A stretch of 64,000 nt of DNA from Halomonas binhaiensis (GTDB lineage Bacteria > Pseudomonadota > Gammaproteobacteria > Pseudomonadales > Halomonadaceae). Every line of letters starts with the position of its first letter. Position 1 is the first letter of the stretch. Made by a program: the position numbers and the translations under genes. Below the pieces are notes generated by a model. It saw only the letters and a list, made by a program, of their open reading frames with translations. It ran no database searches and was not told where the DNA came from. The stretch spans positions 806,001 to 870,000 of the forward strand of contig NZ_CP038437.2 of NCBI RefSeq assembly GCF_008329985.2, written 5' to 3'. This document shows positions 1 through 9,761 of the stretch, piece after piece.

Positions 1-21
1 CCTCGTTCTTGAAAGGCTGCA

Positions 22-49
22 TTGCGCATTGTGCACAGGATCGTATAAT
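22..49 (+). promoter_or_regulatory. Sigma-70-type promoter
   Basis: A TTGCGC -35 box (22-27) and a perfect TATAAT -10 box (44-49) are separated by 16 bases, about 45 bases upstream of the first start codon in the window. The -10 match is strong and the -35 match partial. It probably drives the small hypothetical gene that follows. Confidence 0.55.
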
Positions 50-92
50 CCCGCTCCTTTCCTTTTTCCCACCCAATCTGGAGGTTTATCCC

Positions 93-386
93 ATGGCAGG
101 CGGATTTCGACGCGGTAACCGGCAGCGCGCGCCCAAACTGGAGGCCCGTGGAGTATTGGCGTCTGCGGAAAGAGAAGGGCCTTTCAAAGAATGGCTGGGC
201 ATGCCTGACCTGTATCGCTATCACCTGGTGGTAGACGGTGTCGATTACAGCTATCAGACGGAAGATGCTGAACTCCCCGTACAAGTCGGCGACAAGGTCG
301 TGTTTCGCTACAAGGAAACCAAAGCGGGCAAGTGGGTCGACCGCAATTCTCTGGGCAAGGCAATTGATCCTTCGGAGTATCAGTAA
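93..386 (+). CDS. Small hypothetical protein, 97 aa
   Basis: The start at 93 is chosen over an upstream in-frame ATG at 9 because CTGGAGG lies at 78-84 at good spacing and because the earlier start would overlap the promoter. The protein is soluble, with no signal peptide or membrane segment. Its first 20 residues are basic (GFRRGNRQRAPK). The rest alternates short hydrophobic strands with charged turns (YRYHLVVDGVDYSY, GDKVVFRYKETKAGKW), which suggests a compact beta-rich fold. I do not recognise a family. It is monocistronic by position, with its own promoter and more than 120 bases to the next gene. Coding status is supported by the promoter and ribosome site; function is unknown. Confidence 0.7.
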   Translation: MAGGFRRGNRQRAPKLEARGVLASAEREGPFKEWLGMPDLYRYHLVVDGVDYSYQTEDAELPVQVGDKVVFRYKETKAGKWVDRNSLGKAIDPSEYQ

Positions 387-510
387 CCCGAGGCCAGATA
401 ATTTCTCTTGCTCATGACCTGCATCAACAGCCTTGATGTCATTGTTCTGTCACTCTGCAGCTCTAGTCTGTACGCCAGGCTAAAAGACGAGAACAGCGAA
501 AAGTAAGGTG

Positions 511-822
511 ATGGACATGATGGAACTTCATGAGCTTCAAAATTTTGTAGAAGGGCAGCACCATTTTGAAATCCGGGTGATCGGCTCTTCCACCAGCCGT
601 TTCTATCAGGTTGAACTGGAAGATATGGAAGGGGGGCGTCACAGCCTGTGTCGCAGTGGCAAACCTGTACTGTTCCGCTCTCTGGAGGATGTCTATCTGG
701 AGCTCAAGCGGGCCGGTATCCACCAGGCCTACCTGGTGCAGCAGGTTGCTGAGGATGAACTGGTCGGTCGCAGTACACACTACCTGGCGCCCCTGGCCTC
801 ACGTACTCCCCTGGCATTCTGA
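511..822 (+). CDS. DUF6482-like protein, about 103 aa
   Basis: Small soluble protein with no signal peptide. The layout (MELHELQNF start, a central strand pair FYQVELEDMEGGRHSL, then FRSLEDVYLELKRAG and YLVQQVAEDELVGR) matches my memory of DUF6482, a family of roughly 100-residue proteins of unknown function in Pseudomonas and Halomonas. The assignment is from pattern memory, not a search. Three in-frame ATGs (511, 517, 520) and a GTG (508) are possible starts. TAAGG at 504-508 is best spaced for 517 or 520; 511 is given as the outer ATG. It lies upstream of hemH with a 113-base gap, so cotranscription is possible but not shown. Confidence 0.65.
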   Translation: MDMMELHELQNFVEGQHHFEIRVIGSSTSRFYQVELEDMEGGRHSLCRSGKPVLFRSLEDVYLELKRAGIHQAYLVQQVAEDELVGRSTHYLAPLASRTPLAF

Positions 823-935
823 GCGTTGTCCAGTTATTGATACCCGCCATCGTGGCCATGATGGAATCCAATTCGAGGCAGGCGTCCGCGAGTGATATTC
901 TTGCGGCTCTAGACCTTCTCAAGGATCCTGCTTTC

Positions 936-1991
936 ATGGCCCAGCCAGCCCCACAGTCTGCTCTATCCTCTCTTCAGACCCAGTGTGATGCTTCCGCGCA
1001 GAGCACCAAGGTTGGTGTTCTGCTGGCGAATCTTGGGACACCGGATGCGACGGATTACTGGTCGGTCCGACGTTACCTGAGTGAGTTTCTATCTGACCAG
1101 CGTGTCGTGGATTATCCACGCTGGCTATGGCAGCCACTATTGCAGTTGGTCATCCTCAGTCGCCGCCCCTTTGCTTCTGGAGAGGCCTATCGCAGTATAT
1201 GGAACGAGGAACGCGACGAGAGCCCGTTATTGACGATCACTCGCCAGCAGTGCGACAAGCTGTCAGCCCTGCTGAAAGCGGAGCATGGAGAGCGGGTAGA
1301 GGTAGATTTCTGCATGCGCTATGGCAACCCGTCCACCGACAGTGCGGTGCGCCGCCTGCAGGAGAAAGGCTGCCAGCGTATCCTGTTCTTCCCACTGTAT
1401 CCTCAATATGCAGCTCCGACGACGGCGAGCGCCTGTGACCAGTTATTCCGCTCGTTGATGAAGCAGAAATGGCAGACAGCGGTACGTACGGTTCCTGCCT
1501 ATTACGCTCACCCTGGGTATGTCGAGGCTCTTGCCGCATCAGTTGCAGTGCATTGGCAGAGCGATGAGACACCTTCTCTACTGGTTGCCTCATACCATGG
1601 TGTGCCCAAGCGTTACACCGAGGCCGGAGATCCCTACGAGACCCAATGCCATGCAACCACTCAGTTGCTGCAGCATGCTCTGGGATGGGAGGACGGTAGT
1701 ATCGTGACAACGTTCCAGTCCAAATTTGGTCCAGAAGAGTGGGTGGGACCCGCGACCATTGACCAGGTGGCGGTACTTGCTCGGCAGGGCCACAAGCATA
1801 TTGCCGTAGTGTCTCCTGCGTTTTCGGCTGACTGTGTGGAAACGCTGGAAGAGATCCAGCAGCAGATTCAAGAGGCCTTTCTTGAGGCCGGAGGAGAGCG
1901 CTTCACTTATATTGCCTGCCTCAATGACCGTGATGATCATATGGCGGCTCTGGCCGATATTGCGCGCAATGAACTCTCGGGGTGGTTGTAG
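936..1991 (+). CDS. hemH: Ferrochelatase
   Basis: Inserts ferrous iron into protoporphyrin IX, the last step of protoheme synthesis; cytoplasmic or loosely membrane-associated. Diagnostic stretches: VGVLLANLGTPDA near the N-terminus, FLSDQRVVD, the catalytic-histidine segment SYHGVPKRY, QSKFGPEEW and SPAFSADCVETLEEI near the C-terminus. The frame is open further upstream to a TTG at 837 and ATGs at 858/861, but only the ATG at 936 has a ribosome site (AAGGA at 921-925). It gives 351 residues, close to the family norm of about 320-350 with a short N-terminal tail. The gene ends at a strong hairpin shared with the converging Mrp operon. Confidence in function is very high; the start is the only uncertainty. 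Confidence 0.96.
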   Translation: MAQPAPQSALSSLQTQCDASAQSTKVGVLLANLGTPDATDYWSVRRYLSEFLSDQRVVDYPRWLWQPLLQLVILSRRPFASGEAYRSIWNEERDESPLLTITRQQCDKLSALLKAEHGERVEVDFCMRYGNPSTDSAVRRLQEKGCQRILFFPLYPQYAAPTTASACDQLFRSLMKQKWQTAVRTVPAYYAHPGYVEALAASVAVHWQSDETPSLLVASYHGVPKRYTEAGDPYETQCHATTQLLQHALGWEDGSIVTTFQSKFGPEEWVGPATIDQVAVLARQGHKHIAVVSPAFSADCVETLEEIQQQIQEAFLEAGGERFTYIACLNDRDDHMAALADIARNELSGWL

Positions 1992-2077
1992 AAGACTCCT
2001 CCCTGTTTCCTGTTAGCCCCTGGCTCCAGGCAAGGAATTGGCAAGACAAACCTGCTAGTAAATCTCGCATATAAAAT

Positions 2078-2106
2078 AAAGCGCTCGCCAGGTCGGCGAG
2101 CGCTTT
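2078..2106. terminator. Bidirectional terminator between hemH and the Mrp operon
   Basis: A perfect 12-bp stem (AAAGCGCTCGCC, 2078-2089, pairing with 2095-2106) closes a 5-base loop. It ends in AAA on one side and TTT on the other, so it can end transcription from both convergent genes, hemH (plus) and mnhG (minus). Confidence 0.8.
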
Positions 2107-2173
2107 GTGTTTGACATGCAGATGTTGGTGAATTGCATCGAGTGAGGGTGCTGCTTGCTCCAGCTGGGTTGAC

Positions 2174-2563
2174 TCAACTATTGCTGTCACTGGAGTCAGA
2201 CAGTGGCTTCCCCCCAATATCTTCATCCAGGAACTCGACCGGTTTGCCCCGCGTTTTATCGACAAACTTCAAGCGTTGATGGAGCCCTACCTTGGCCAGC
2301 AGGTGGGCGCTTACTGGTGCGGTGATGAAGAGGAACAACGTGATCAGCAGTTCCTGCAGATGTAGTTCGGACTGAGTGACACTGAAATACAGCATGGAAG
2401 CGATCAGCATGCAGCCGATGCCCAGTGTCGTGGCCTTGGTGGGGCCATGCAAGCGCATGAAGAAGTCCCGCAGATGCGCAAGACCCATTGAGCCAATGAA
2501 GGCAAACAGGCCTCCCGCAATCAGTAGTGCCGAAATCACCGCTTCAAGAATCACATACAGCAT
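2174..2563 (-). CDS. mnhG: Mrp Na+/H+ antiporter subunit G
   Basis: Last gene of the Mrp operon, 129 residues from the ATG at 2563, which follows a clear GGAGGA ribosome site; an upstream in-frame extension lacks one. Three hydrophobic segments are visible (about residues 6-28, 38-60 and 65-90), with the family signature GLAHLRDFFMRLHGPTKATTLG at the first loop. MrpG is a small membrane subunit required for assembly and activity of the hetero-oligomeric Na+(Li+)/H+ antiporter. The C-terminal tail of about 35 residues is hydrophilic and acidic (ends SDSSDSNS), common in salt-adapted proteins. It follows mnhF after a 17-base gap. Confidence 0.92.
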   Translation of the reverse strand: MLYVILEAVISALLIAGGLFAFIGSMGLAHLRDFFMRLHGPTKATTLGIGCMLIASMLYFSVTQSELHLQELLITLFLFITAPVSAHLLAKVGLHQRLKFVDKTRGKPVEFLDEDIGGKPLSDSSDSNS

Positions 2564-2580
2564 GCAGACTCTTCCTCCCT

Positions 2581-2850
2581 TTATTCGATGATATCGCCGC
2601 GTAGCAGATACTTGCAGACAGCCACTGTACTGATGAAGCCGAGAAGGGCAATCAGCAGGGCTGCCTCGAAGTAGGTCTTGGAGTTCATCCACAACCCCAT
2701 CAGCAAAATCAGGGCAATGGAATTCACGTACATGGTGTCCAGGGCCAGGATGCGGTCAGGCATGTCCGGCCCCCGGGTAAGACGGAACAGGTTGAGCAGC
2801 AGTGACAAGGCGATCAAGGCACCGCTGATGACCACGGCGGTATCTAGCAT
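2581..2850 (-). CDS. mnhF: Mrp Na+/H+ antiporter subunit F
   Basis: An 89-residue protein with three predicted membrane helices. The conserved core RLTRGPDMPDRILALDTM is the MrpF/PhaF signature, placed in the cytoplasmic loop after the first helix. It overlaps the end of mnhE by 7 bases and lies 17 bases upstream of mnhG, indicating translational coupling in one operon. Subunit F is essential for antiport in the studied Mrp systems and has no enzymatic motif of its own. Length is as expected for the family. Confidence 0.92.
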   Translation of the reverse strand: MLDTAVVISGALIALSLLLNLFRLTRGPDMPDRILALDTMYVNSIALILLMGLWMNSKTYFEAALLIALLGFISTVAVCKYLLRGDIIE

Positions 2851-3341
2851 TCAAAGATCTCCTTCAGTGGCTGTTCGTAGCGTTCACGGATCGTGCGAAT
2901 CAATGTCGCGTCGTCTTCCACATCCAGGGCATGGATCAGCAAGGTCTTTCCATCCATGCGCAGATTGGCGGATACCGTTCCTGGAGTGAGGGTGATGGTG
3001 CTGGCCAGAATGGTGATCGTGAAGCGCTCTTCCAGCATCAGCGGATACTCGACGAAATGCGGTCGAGAACGGCGCCAGGGGCTGAGGATGATACGTGCGA
3101 CCTGGAGATTGGCAACGATGATATCGCCAACGACACGCAGGAAGAACAGCACCAGCTTCATGGGCTTGTGCACTGTCGGCTGTCGATCCCAGAAGCGAGA
3201 GGTCAAGCGTGGAATAGCGATGGCAAGAATGCCTCCCAGGAGCAGGTGCCCCACGGAGACTTGGTTGACCAGCAACAGCCAGACAATCAACAGCAGCAGT
3301 GACAGGCCCGGGGTGGGCAGCCAGGAGCGCAGGCGCATCAT
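2844..3341 (-). CDS. mnhE: Mrp Na+/H+ antiporter subunit E
   Basis: 165 residues. Two closely spaced hydrophobic segments occupy residues about 10-50, followed by a cytoplasmic domain with the MrpE hallmarks: LRVVGDIIVANLQVARIIL, then TITLTPGTVSANL and a short acidic region near HALDVEDDATL. The gene overlaps mnhD by 4 bases upstream and mnhF by 7 bases downstream. MrpE is needed for stable assembly of the full complex in several bacteria. Nothing is unusual in length or motif content. Confidence 0.93.
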   Translation of the reverse strand: MMRLRSWLPTPGLSLLLLIVWLLLVNQVSVGHLLLGGILAIAIPRLTSRFWDRQPTVHKPMKLVLFFLRVVGDIIVANLQVARIILSPWRRSRPHFVEYPLMLEERFTITILASTITLTPGTVSANLRMDGKTLLIHALDVEDDATLIRTIRERYEQPLKEIFEC

Positions 3342-4843
3342 GGGGCATCCTCCTCAGTAGGAAGAAGGGCTTGAATTATGGCTGAAGGATCATTGAGCTG
3401 AGCCGCTGCCGCTTCGGTATAAGTGGCCAGGGGGCCGGCCAGAACGACCAGCAAAGGGGAGGCAATCAGCAGCCATGCGGTGCCAGCCCAGTGCCAGCCG
3501 GATAACTGGTCATCGGTGTTGTCGCTTTCCTGACTGCGCCAGAACAGTGTCGAGCCTGCCCGGGACAATGCTACGAGAGCACATAACCCAGCAATCAGCA
3601 GCGGTGGCCACAGCCAGGCGCGCTGGATGCCATCTGCCGCCGCCAGCAGCAAGGCCTTGGCGAGGGCGCCGGAGAGGGGTGGCAAGCCTGCCACCGCAAT
3701 CGCACCAAGCAGGAACAGCAAGCCGAGGGCTGTTGCATGAATGGGAGTGCGGCCCTTGACCAGACGAGTACCCACCTTGCCGCGCTGCAGGCCGATCATG
3801 TCGGCAAGCAGGAAGAGTCCACCGGTGACCAGAGTGGTATGTACCAGATAGAACAGGAGAGCGGAGGTCGCCTGAGGTGAATGCATGCCCAGGCCCGCCA
3901 GCAGGGTTCCCACGGAGACCAGCACGAGATACGCCACCAGCAGACGCAGATCCCTGGCTGCCAGCACACCTATGGCGGCAATGACCAGTGTCGCCAGTGC
4001 CATCCACCATACCCAGGGCTGCTCCAGAGCTTCCAGAGTACCTGCCTGGTCACCAAAGACCAGGGAATAGACGCGTAGGATGGCATAGATCCCGACCTTG
4101 GTCATGACAGCGAACAGGGCTGCCACTGGTGCCGGAGCACTGGCATAAGTACGGGGCAACCAGAAGTACAGCGGCAGGATGGCAGCCTTGAGTCCGAAGA
4201 CCACCAGAAGCATCAGTGCCCCGGCCACGACCAGGCCGTTACGTTCCGGGTCCATCACACTCACTGCTCGGGCCATGTCGGCCATGTTGAGCGTGCCAGT
4301 GGCGCCGTACAGCATGCCTACGGCAATCAGGAACAGCGCTGATCCCGCCAGGTTGAGCACGACATAATGCACGGCTGACTGGATGCGATCACGTCCGCCT
4401 CCATGCACCAGCAGGGCATAGGAGGCCAGTAGCAGGACTTCGAAGAAGACGAACAGGTTGAACAGATCGCCTGTCAGGAAAGCACCGTTGATGCCCATGA
4501 GCTGAAGCTGAAACAGGCCATGGAAGTTACTGCCTTTCTCGTCATCGCCACCACAGGCAAATATCACGCAACCCATGGACAGGATGGCGGTTACTGTCAC
4601 CATCAGTGCAGAGAGTCTGTCCAGTACCAGGACGATGCCAAAGGGAGGCTGCCAGTTGCCAAGGGCATAATAGAGCACTTCCCCTTGGCTGGCTTTGCCT
4701 ACCAGCATCACGCAGGAGATCAGCAAGGCGCCGGTGGCAATGAGCGCGAGCAAGCGGCGAGTGAAGGCTCCAAAACGTGCCAGCAGCAATATCACGGCTG
4801 CTGCCAGTGGCAGAACGACGGGAAGGATGATCAGGTGTGACAT
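3338..4843 (-). CDS. mnhD: Mrp Na+/H+ antiporter subunit D
   Basis: 501 residues, almost wholly hydrophobic with about 14 helices, homologous to the antiporter-like NuoL/M/N subunits of complex I (proton_antipo_M domain). Recognisable stretches are FFEVLLLASYALLVHGG around the conserved membrane glutamate, PLYFWLPRTYASAPAPVAALFA with the lysine-bearing TM7/8 region preceded by GLKAAILP, and LAGLPPLSG near TM12. MrpA and MrpD are thought to form the ion-translocating core of this cation/proton exchanger. The start ATG overlaps the mnhC stop codon (TGATG). The C-terminal tail is short and acidic (PTEEDAP). Confidence 0.95.
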   Translation of the reverse strand: MSHLIILPVVLPLAAAVILLLARFGAFTRRLLALIATGALLISCVMLVGKASQGEVLYYALGNWQPPFGIVLVLDRLSALMVTVTAILSMGCVIFACGGDDEKGSNFHGLFQLQLMGINGAFLTGDLFNLFVFFEVLLLASYALLVHGGGRDRIQSAVHYVVLNLAGSALFLIAVGMLYGATGTLNMADMARAVSVMDPERNGLVVAGALMLLVVFGLKAAILPLYFWLPRTYASAPAPVAALFAVMTKVGIYAILRVYSLVFGDQAGTLEALEQPWVWWMALATLVIAAIGVLAARDLRLLVAYLVLVSVGTLLAGLGMHSPQATSALLFYLVHTTLVTGGLFLLADMIGLQRGKVGTRLVKGRTPIHATALGLLFLLGAIAVAGLPPLSGALAKALLLAAADGIQRAWLWPPLLIAGLCALVALSRAGSTLFWRSQESDNTDDQLSGWHWAGTAWLLIASPLLVVLAGPLATYTEAAAAQLNDPSAIIQALLPTEEDAP

Positions 4844-5187
4844 CAGCGACGTTCCCCTCGATCCTCGGCCTTGCGGCCATCCACGTGATCGTTGCCCATG
4901 TCACCGCGGGCACGCATGGCCAGAATGATGGCGAAGGCTGTCATGGCAAAGCCGATGACGATGGCCGTCAGGACCAGTGCCTGGGGCAGTGGATCAGAAT
5001 AATGGCTGCTGTCACCGATGATGGCGGGAGCGTTTGATGTCAGGCCGCCCATGGAAAACAGGAACAGGTTGACGGCATAGGACAGCAGCGTCAGTCCTAC
5101 GACGACCGGGAAGGTTCGTCCGCGCAGAGTCAAGTACAGGCCGCTGGCGCTGAGCACGCCGGTGGTGATGGCATAAAGCAGTTCCAT
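4843..5187 (-). CDS. mnhC: Mrp Na+/H+ antiporter subunit C
   Basis: 114 residues from the ATG at 5187, giving the typical start MELLYAITTGVLSASGLYL; a longer in-frame extension to 5256 would run into the mnhA coding region and is rejected. Three helices, homologous to NuoK of complex I, with the conserved VVVGLTLLSYAVNLFLF and DPLPQALVLTAIVIGFA segments. The start lies 1 base from the mnhAB stop and the stop overlaps the mnhD start, so the three genes are tightly coupled. The hydrophilic C-terminal tail is short and charged. Confidence 0.95.
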   Translation of the reverse strand: MELLYAITTGVLSASGLYLTLRGRTFPVVVGLTLLSYAVNLFLFSMGGLTSNAPAIIGDSSHYSDPLPQALVLTAIVIGFAMTAFAIILAMRARGDMGNDHVDGRKAEDRGERR

Positions 5188-5188
5188 A

Positions 5189-8056
5189 TCACACGGTCTC
5201 CTTGGCATCGGGGTTCGGGTTGGCTGTGTCGCTAATATCGGTACGGTGCAAGCCACTCGGAATGGGAGTCGAATCGTCTTTGCTCGGCCGGTGGGAAGTC
5301 GTCACCTTGCCGAGATTGGCGAGAATCATCAGGGTGGCACCTACGACCGCCAGATAGACGCCCAGATCAAACAGCAGCGCCGTGGCCAGCTCCAGATCGC
5401 CGATCAATGGAATATGGAAATGGTCATAGGAAGAAGTCAGGAATGGATAGCCGAACAACCAACTGCCAAAGCCCGTCAGTGTGGCGATGCCGACTCCCAG
5501 AATTGCGATCGGCTGAAAGGGGAATGCCAGGCGCTGCTGGGTCCAGTCGACTCCTCGGGCCATGTAGATCAGGATCAGGCCCACCGCCGTGATCAGGCCT
5601 GCGATGAAGCCACCGCCGGGAAGGTTGTGGCCGCGAAGGAAGATGAATACGGACACCAGCAGAGCCAGCGGCAGAACAGGCTGAGATACCGTGGTCAGAA
5701 TCATCGGGTAACGGTCAGGGCACCAGATACGGCCTTCACTGTCGCTGTGTGGCATGAACAAGCGCAAACGGTTGAGCAGCTTGAGAATGGCCAGGCCGGC
5801 AATGGCCAGGACCGTGATCTCACCCAGCGTATCGAAGCCGCGGAAGTCCACCAGGATGACGTTGACCGCATTATGTCCGCCACCGCCAGGGACGCTATTC
5901 TCGAGGAAAAAGGAGGAGATGGTGTTGGTGTCGCGGGTCAGTACGGCATAGTTGAGTGCCGCAATCACGACACCAAGCCCGCTGCACATGATGACATCGC
6001 GCAGTGAACGGCTGGGAGAGGATTCCCGAGGCGTCTTCTGGGGCAGGAAGAACAGTGCCAGCATCAGCAGGATCATTGTCACCACTTCCACCGACAACTG
6101 TGTCAATGCAAGGTCAGGTGCCGAGAAACGGGCAAAGGTCAGCGATACGATCAGGCCCACCACCGACAGCATGATCAACGAAAGCAGGCGCTGTCGGTGA
6201 GTAACGGCTGTGCCGATACCCGTGAAGATCAACAGCATCGCGCCAAGGATCAAGACACCATCCAGGGGCTGGTTACCTTTGGGGCCGGTCAGCGTTTCTA
6301 CCTGGAACAGGCCAATGGCGCCCATCAATAGGGCAGTGCCAATCAAAAGCGCCATGAAGCGCTGCAACGAGCCATTATCGAAGAACTCTGTTATCACTTC
6401 GGCCTTGTCGGAGATGTACTGGACCGCGCCTTCGAAGATCAGATTGGCATTGCGTGACGGGAAATCGCGAATGAAACGCCGGATGTATCGATGCAGCACA
6501 TAGGCTGTGATGCCGGCAGCAGCAGCGGCCCCGCTCATGGCCAAGGGCAGGTTGAAGCCATGCCAAATGGCGAGATGGAACTCCAGGGGGGCTTGCAGCA
6601 CAGCTTCCACAGCAGGAGCCAACAGCCAGGTGGCAATCAGGGCAGGAAACAATCCTATCGCTACGCACAGTGCCGCCAGCAGCTCTGCAGGAGCCCGCAT
6701 TAGGCGCGGTGGCTCGTGGGGGTGCTTGGGAGGAGCATGGCGTGGTTCGGCGAAGAATACCGCATGCACCAGACGTACGGAGTAGCCCACGGAAAGCGCT
6801 CCGCCGATGGTGGCCAGTACCGGCAGCATCAGGCTCAGGCCACCCAGCGCCTGGGTATGCAGAGTGGACTCGAAGAACATCTCCTTGGACAGAAAGCCAT
6901 TGAACAAGGGGAAGCCAGCCATCGCGGCGCCTGCGACGCTCATCACCAGGCAGGTGATTGGCATGGCCTTGGCCAGTTTGCCCAGCCGTGAGAGGTCTCG
7001 GGTGCCAGCCTCGTGGTCGATGATCCCCGAACACATGAACAAGGCCGCCTTGAAGGTGGCATGGTTGAGAATGTGGAAGAGCGCCGCTAGTACGGCCATC
7101 GGGCTGCCGATGCCTAACAGCACCGTGATCAGGCCGAGATGGCTGACGGTTGAGAATGCCAGGATACCCTTCAGGTCGGACTCGACGAGAGCGAACCAGG
7201 CGGCGTAGACCATGGTGGTGATACCGATGACCGCCACCAGCGCCGACCATAGTTCGCTGCCGGCCAGGGCAGGGTGCAGGCGGGCCATCAGGAAAATGCC
7301 GGCCTTGACCATCGTTGCAGAGTGCAGATAGGCCGATACTGGCGTCGGCGCCGCCATGGCATGGGGCAACCAGAAGTGGAAAGGAAACTGGGCAGATTTC
7401 GTGAAGGCGCCGAGCAGAACCAGGACCAACACCAGCGGATAACGAGGATCCGCGAGGATGATGTCCGCACTATCGAGTACGGTCTGCATGTCGAAGCTGC
7501 CGACGATATCCCCCAGCAACAGAAAACCTGCCAGCAGGGCGAGGCCTCCCGCTCCGGTCACGGTCATGGCCATGCGCGCGCCCTTGCGCGCTTCACTGCG
7601 GTGAGACCAGAAGCCGATCAGGAGAAAGGACGACAGGCTGGTCATTTCCCAGAAGATCCACAGGACCAGCAGGTTGTCGGCCATGACGATACCGACCATG
7701 GACGCCATGAACAGGATCAGATAAGCATAGAAGCGTCCATGGCTTTCACTCTTGTCCAGGTAGTAGTGGGCATAGAGCAGAATCAACAAACCGATGCCGA
7801 GGATCAGAATGTTGAACAGCAGTGATAGCCCATCAAGGCGAAAGGCCAGATCGAGACCGAGCTGTGGCATCCATTCCAGCGCGACTCTGGGATATTCTCC
7901 GTCGGCAATGGCGGGAAACTGAGCCAGAGTCAGGATCAGTGCCAGAGTAGGAAGGGCGGCGGTCGCCAAGGTGCATATTGGCCGGCCTCGTTGAGCCGTC
8001 AATGCTGGTACGAGCACGCCCAGCAAAGTCAGCATGGGGATCCAAAGCAATGTCAT
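5189..8056 (-). CDS. mnhA: Fused Mrp Na+/H+ antiporter subunits A and B
   Basis: About 955 residues. The first ~500 residues are a NuoL-like antiporter domain with [16 protein letters not shown] and [29 protein letters not shown] MrpA-specific middle follows. The last ~150 residues are a complete MrpB domain ([68 protein letters not shown]). Fusion of A and B is typical of the six-gene (group 2) Mrp/Pha/Mnh operons, as opposed to seven-gene operons with separate mrpB. The start at 8056 is preferred because AGGA lies 10 bases upstream; an ATG at 8080 has no ribosome site. First gene of the operon, divergent from mltB. Supports Na+ extrusion and pH homeostasis at high salt. Confidence 0.95.
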   Translation of the reverse strand: MTLLWIPMLTLLGVLVPALTAQRGRPICTLATAALPTLALILTLAQFPAIADGEYPRVALEWMPQLGLDLAFRLDGLSLLFNILILGIGLLILLYAHYYLDKSESHGRFYAYLILFMASMVGIVMADNLLVLWIFWEMTSLSSFLLIGFWSHRSEARKGARMAMTVTGAGGLALLAGFLLLGDIVGSFDMQTVLDSADIILADPRYPLVLVLVLLGAFTKSAQFPFHFWLPHAMAAPTPVSAYLHSATMVKAGIFLMARLHPALAGSELWSALVAVIGITTMVYAAWFALVESDLKGILAFSTVSHLGLITVLLGIGSPMAVLAALFHILNHATFKAALFMCSGIIDHEAGTRDLSRLGKLAKAMPITCLVMSVAGAAMAGFPLFNGFLSKEMFFESTLHTQALGGLSLMLPVLATIGGALSVGYSVRLVHAVFFAEPRHAPPKHPHEPPRLMRAPAELLAALCVAIGLFPALIATWLLAPAVEAVLQAPLEFHLAIWHGFNLPLAMSGAAAAAGITAYVLHRYIRRFIRDFPSRNANLIFEGAVQYISDKAEVITEFFDNGSLQRFMALLIGTALLMGAIGLFQVETLTGPKGNQPLDGVLILGAMLLIFTGIGTAVTHRQRLLSLIMLSVVGLIVSLTFARFSAPDLALTQLSVEVVTMILLMLALFFLPQKTPRESSPSRSLRDVIMCSGLGVVIAALNYAVLTRDTNTISSFFLENSVPGGGGHNAVNVILVDFRGFDTLGEITVLAIAGLAILKLLNRLRLFMPHSDSEGRIWCPDRYPMILTTVSQPVLPLALLVSVFIFLRGHNLPGGGFIAGLITAVGLILIYMARGVDWTQQRLAFPFQPIAILGVGIATLTGFGSWLFGYPFLTSSYDHFHIPLIGDLELATALLFDLGVYLAVVGATLMILANLGKVTTSHRPSKDDSTPIPSGLHRTDISDTANPNPDAKETV

Positions 8057-8353
8057 CGGTCGGTCATCCTGCGCGGTCATTGAACGTGATGAGAGAAGGC
8101 TGGTGTACAGCTCGGCTCATCCTCGATGGCGGTCCCACTTTACCCGAAAGTTGAACGTCTCGCTTCCTGTTCAGTTTTCAACCTTTTATTGCCATCTTTC
8201 TGGCTGCTTTTCGGAAATCATATGGCTCGAGCAGTCAGGCATGGAAGGTGTATCAAAATGGGAAGAACGTTCCGTTGTGAGCTTGTGACTGGAATGACAT
8301 CGATAGCTGGGTCATCATGCGGAGCAACTCGACTGCCAAGGACTGCTTTCGCC

Positions 8354-9631
8354 ATGCTGACACGTGTGATGGTTCCTGTTTTATTGATTGCTTCGCTTTC
8401 TGGCTGCCAGAGTTCGGCTGCCGTACCCGACTCTCCGGCAGCACCGGGACAGAAGGAGCAGGCAGTAAACCCAGCTAATGAAGCGTCCCAGGCCACTGCG
8501 CCGAGCGCTCAGTTCCAGAGCTTCGAACAATGGCGGGATGCATTCCGTCAAGAGGCGCTTGCAGCAGGTATCAGCGAGAACACCCTGCAGCGAGCCTTTG
8601 ACGGAGTGCGCTTCAGTTCGCGGGTGATCGAGCTCGACGGGGCTCAGCCTGAGTTCGTGCGGCCGATCTGGGAATATCTCGATGGCGCAGTCTCCGATTC
8701 TCGGGTTTCCCTGGGCCGTAGCAAATTGGCGGACAATAATGCCGCAGCCCGGTCGGCCGAGGCAGAGTATGGCGTGCCTGCTGAAGTGGTCACGGCAATC
8801 TGGGGAATCGAGAGCAGCTTTGGCCAGAATTTTGGTGACTTCTCCACCCTTGATGCATTGGCAACACTGGCCTATGAAGGCCGGCGGCGGGATTGGGCTC
8901 ATGATGAGCTGCTGGCCGCACTCAAGATCATTCAAGCCGGTGATATCTCTCCTGAACGCATGAAAGGATCCTGGGCCGGGGCCATGGGGCACACCCAGTT
9001 CATCCCTTCCAGTTTCGTCACCTATGCCAAGGATGGTGATGGCGATGGGCACCGTGACATCTGGGGCAGTATTCCTGATGTCTATGCATCGACAGCCAAC
9101 TATTTGCATCAGGCTGGCTGGCGGCAGGGTGAACCTTGGGGGATCGAGGTCAAGCTGCCACAGGGGTTCGATTATTCCCAGACTGAGCTGAGTACCCGCC
9201 ACTCTGCTCAAGAGTGGGCCAGTCTTGGCGTAACAGCGCTCAATGGAGGGCGTTTGCCGGCTTTTACTGAAGCCTCGGTGATCACCCCAGGAGGAGCTCA
9301 AGGTCCTGCGTTCCTGGTGGGGCCAAACTTCCGCGCTATCCTGCGTTACAACAATGCCACCAGCTATGGGCTTGCCGTTGCGACACTCAGCGATCGTATC
9401 GCCGGTCGCCCAGGGGTTCAGGGCAGTTGGCCCAGGAACGAGAAGCCGTTGAGTCGCTCCCAGATACAGGAAATGCAAGCCCGCCTTGGAGCGTTAGGGT
9501 ATGAGGTAGGAACGCCGGATGGCATCCTTGGCCCCAACACACGTAAAGGCTTGCGGGCCTGGCAGCGTGACCAGGGTCTGGTGCCTGACGGTTTTGCGAC
9601 CCTGGGCGTGTTGGAACGCATGAACCGTTAA
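8354..9631 (+). CDS. Membrane-bound lytic murein transglycosylase, MltB type
   Basis: About 425 residues from the ATG at 8354. That start gives a lipoprotein signal (MLTRVMVPVLLIASLSGC) with lipobox LSGC, so the enzyme should be lipid-anchored in the periplasm. An Ala/Pro/Gln-rich linker leads into the SLT_2 catalytic domain; the likely catalytic Glu is in AIWGIESSFG, followed by GAMGHTQFIPSSF and the DGDGDG loop. The C-terminal ~60 residues (SRSQIQEMQARLGALGYEV to ATLGVLERM) form a PG_binding_1 peptidoglycan-binding domain. It cleaves glycan strands to 1,6-anhydro-MurNAc products. The frame continues upstream to 8126, and an ATG at 8258 has a good GGAAGG site, so a longer N-terminus is not excluded. 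Confidence 0.9.
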   Translation: MLTRVMVPVLLIASLSGCQSSAAVPDSPAAPGQKEQAVNPANEASQATAPSAQFQSFEQWRDAFRQEALAAGISENTLQRAFDGVRFSSRVIELDGAQPEFVRPIWEYLDGAVSDSRVSLGRSKLADNNAAARSAEAEYGVPAEVVTAIWGIESSFGQNFGDFSTLDALATLAYEGRRRDWAHDELLAALKIIQAGDISPERMKGSWAGAMGHTQFIPSSFVTYAKDGDGDGHRDIWGSIPDVYASTANYLHQAGWRQGEPWGIEVKLPQGFDYSQTELSTRHSAQEWASLGVTALNGGRLPAFTEASVITPGGAQGPAFLVGPNFRAILRYNNATSYGLAVATLSDRIAGRPGVQGSWPRNEKPLSRSQIQEMQARLGALGYEVGTPDGILGPNTRKGLRAWQRDQGLVPDGFATLGVLERMNR

Positions 9632-9724
9632 GATGTCTCACTTCGACGTTCTGATCGATGTCATTGAGCTATCAGGCCATCACATATATCAGAAGCGCAA
9701 CGCATCAAGGAAACCAAGCTCTGT

Positions 9725-9743
9725 GCCGCCCATGATGGGCGGC
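9725..9743. terminator. GC-rich hairpin downstream of the transglycosylase gene
   Basis: A 7-bp perfect stem (GCCGCCC/GGGCGGC, 9725-9731 and 9737-9743) with loop ATGAT lies just before the next gene's ribosome site. It lacks a T tract, so it may be a weak terminator or an mRNA-end stabiliser. A similar core recurs at 15446-15470. Confidence 0.4.
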
Positions 9744-9761
9744 GCTTGATGAGGAATGACC

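Noticed and set aside
5246..6007. 253-codon plus-strand open frame opposite the MrpA/B gene
   Set aside because: Gln/Arg-rich shadow of a hydrophobic coding strand; no start signals.
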